This document shows, piece after piece, positions 62,487 to 64,000 of a stretch of 64,000 nucleotides of DNA. The DNA is from Lewinellaceae bacterium (GTDB taxonomy: Bacteria > Bacteroidota > Bacteroidia > Chitinophagales > Saprospiraceae), in NCBI GenBank assembly GCA_024644235.1, contig JAHELJ010000019.1:18340-82339 (forward strand), read 5' to 3'. The position numbers and the translations under genes were made by a program. The notes below the pieces were generated by a model. That model made no database searches and had not been told where the DNA came from. It saw only the letters and a list, made by a program, of their open reading frames with translations. Each line of letters begins with the position of its first letter. The stretch's first letter is position 1.

Positions 62487-64000
62487 ATGTCTTCAACAGA
62501 AACCATAAAGAAAAAGATTCCTGTGCTCAAGATGAGCTGTGCAGGCTGTGCAGCCACTGTCGAAAACACACTGAAACAGCAAGAAGGTGTGGTGGAAGCA
62601 TCGGTGAATTTTGCCGATGGCAGTGCCATGATCGAGGTAGAGGATGATCTCCAGGTGCTGCCAAAGTTGAAAGAGGCGGTTCAGTCAATCGGTTACGATT
62701 TGGTGCTCGAGGAAGATCCAGCGATGTTGGAGAACTTAAGGGACCTCCGATACCGACAACTACGAAGAAACACAATTGGCGCTATTCTGCTTTCGATACC
62801 GGTAGTGATCATAGGCATGTTTCTACCAGAGATGCCCTACGCCAATGTCATCATGTGGCTGCTTTCGACTCCGGTACTTATGTGGTTTGGGAAAGAGTTT
62901 TTTGTCAATGCCTGGAAGCAGCTCCGCCATAAGTCGGCAAACATGGATACCCTCGTTGCTCTCAGTACGGGCGTGTCCTATATATATAGCGCGTATAATA
63001 CCGTCTTTCCTGAATTCTGGCTAACCCGTGGTATCGAGCCTCACGTATACTTTGAAGCAGCTGCGGTGATCATAGCCTTTATCTTACTCGGCAGGCTGTT
63101 GGAGGAGCGAGCAAAAGCCAGTACCGGCAGTGCCTTGAAGAAGTTGATGAAGCTGCAGCCCAGTTCGGTCATGAGGGTGGCTTCAGACGGCTCCCTGGCC
63201 GAAACCGCTATCGACGAAGTGGTGCCTGGAGATGTCATTCTCGTTCGGCCGGGCGAGAGAGTATCTGTAGATGGAAAGGTGGTGGAGGGCGAATCCTATG
63301 TAGATGAGAGCAGTATGACGGGTGAACCCATTCCCATAATGAAGCAAAGCAGTGATTCAGTATTTGCGGGCACGTTGAATCAGAAAGGTAGCTTTCGTTT
63401 TCGAGCGGAAAAGGTCGGCAAAGAAACACGCCTGGCGCAAATAGTGAAATCGGTGCGGGAGGCACAAGCTAGCAAAGCACCCGTTCAGAAACTAGTGGAT
63501 AAGATCGCGGCGATTTTTGTGCCGGTGGTAATTATTGTGGCCATTCTGGCTTTCTTGGGCTGGCTGGTGCTGGGAGGTCCGGATGGATTTGCCAGAGGTC
63601 TGTTGGCATTTGTGACGGTACTGGTGATTGCGTGTCCCTGCGCGCTTGGTCTGGCTACCCCTACTGCTATTATGGTGGGCGTGGGTAAGGGTGCAGAGAA
63701 TGGAATACTCATCAGGGATGCCGTTAGCCTGGAACTGGCCCGGAAGATAGACGCCATAGTACTTGACAAGACGGGCACGATCACCGAAGGGAAACCGATC
63801 GTGACAGACATCGAGTGGAATACGGAAAATGTGGCCTATCATATGGCCATCCTGAGGAGCCTCGAACAACATTCAGAGCATCCGCTGGCGGATGCTGTAG
63901 TGAACTACCTGGAAGAAGCTGAGGCCTTGAAAGTGCAAGAATTCCAGAGCCTGACCGGGAAAGGGGTTTCTGGACGGGTGGATGGAAAGAAATATTGGGT
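62487..64000 (+). CDS. copA: Copper-translocating P-type ATPase, N-terminal part (runs off the window)
   Basis: 504 residues are visible from ATG 62487; the gene continues past 64,000. It has an N-terminal HMA domain with MSCAGCAATVENTL (about 16-29), six to seven transmembrane helices with the CPC ion-binding motif (IACPCALGLATPTAI), the actuator motif SSMTGEPIP, the phosphorylation site DKTGTITEG, and the SEHPLADAV motif of P1B-ATPases. The visible part is intact, and it should export Cu(I). Confidence 0.95.
   Translation, partial: MSSTETIKKKIPVLKMSCAGCAATVENTLKQQEGVVEASVNFADGSAMIEVEDDLQVLPKLKEAVQSIGYDLVLEEDPAMLENLRDLRYRQLRRNTIGAILLSIPVVIIGMFLPEMPYANVIMWLLSTPVLMWFGKEFFVNAWKQLRHKSANMDTLVALSTGVSYIYSAYNTVFPEFWLTRGIEPHVYFEAAAVIIAFILLGRLLEERAKASTGSALKKLMKLQPSSVMRVASDGSLAETAIDEVVPGDVILVRPGERVSVDGKVVEGESYVDESSMTGEPIPIMKQSSDSVFAGTLNQKGSFRFRAEKVGKETRLAQIVKSVREAQASKAPVQKLVDKIAAIFVPVVIIVAILAFLGWLVLGGPDGFARGLLAFVTVLVIACPCALGLATPTAIMVGVGKGAENGILIRDAVSLELARKIDAIVLDKTGTITEGKPIVTDIEWNTENVAYHMAILRSLEQHSEHPLADAVVNYLEEAEALKVQEFQSLTGKGVSGRVDGKKYW

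Noticed and set aside
1..64000. tRNA or rRNA genes, CRISPR arrays, insertion sequences or prophage
   Set aside because: No transposase, integrase, repeat-spacer pattern or rRNA segment was found on reading. A covariance-model tRNA scan was not possible, so isolated tRNAs cannot be fully excluded.

Overview
This is a 64 kb chromosomal segment of a Bacteroidota bacterium, probably a free-living Saprospiria/Cytophagia-type lineage (the order is inference). The signs are a SusC/SusD pair, the short Bacteroidota-type primary sigma factor, promoter -7 boxes of the phylum's TAnnTTTG form upstream of several genes, little Shine-Dalgarno signal, many exported lipoproteins, and an ASPIC/UnbV FG-GAP protein. 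No rRNA, tRNA, CRISPR array, prophage or intact insertion sequence was seen.

Layout. (1) 0.1-7.4 kb: a complete histidine operon hisGDCBHAF-IE behind a leader that encodes a His-rich peptide and can fold as an attenuator. (2) 7.6-14.6 kb: an unknown protein, then both glutamate synthase subunits (gltB, gltD). (3) 14.6-18.7 kb: an aromatic amino acid operon (prephenate dehydratase, aminotransferase, prephenate dehydrogenase, DAHP synthase fused to chorismate mutase) behind a second attenuator whose leader peptide carries FFFYFFFY. (4) 19-31 kb: housekeeping genes (ribA, mazG, rpsO, pnp, rpoD, purC), an oxidoreductase/MFS transporter pair and several unknowns. (5) 31-34 kb: a Crp/Fnr regulator, a DUF2892 membrane protein behind a Crp-like palindrome, and small lipoproteins including an isolated SusC-type plug domain. 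(6) 33.8-53.3 kb: a catabolic, largely exported locus. It holds a four-gene run (SMP-30-like lipoprotein, amidohydrolase, Tat-type RidA, Tat-type PLP enzyme), a sulfatase, a DUF5107/TPR protein, an FAD-dependent lipoprotein, a CBM9-like protein, a 1,089-residue FG-GAP protein and SusD/SusC. (7) 54-62 kb: a 2OG-Fe(II) oxygenase, an amino-sugar operon (nagB-like, sodium symporter, nagA) and a Tat-type alpha/beta hydrolase. (8) 61.8-64 kb: a metal-binding-domain/AraC regulator next to a copper P-type ATPase cut by the window edge.

How the parts fit. GltBD supplies the glutamate used as amino donor by HisC and the aromatic aminotransferase. The two amino acid operons appear to be controlled by ribosome-stalling attenuators of the same design: in each, the antiterminator segment starts 0-3 nt after the leader stop codon. 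The strongest candidates for something unusual are the dual Phe/Tyr attenuator and the run of exported PLP enzyme plus exported RidA plus amidohydrolase, which looks like amine or amino-acid chemistry carried out outside the cytoplasm.
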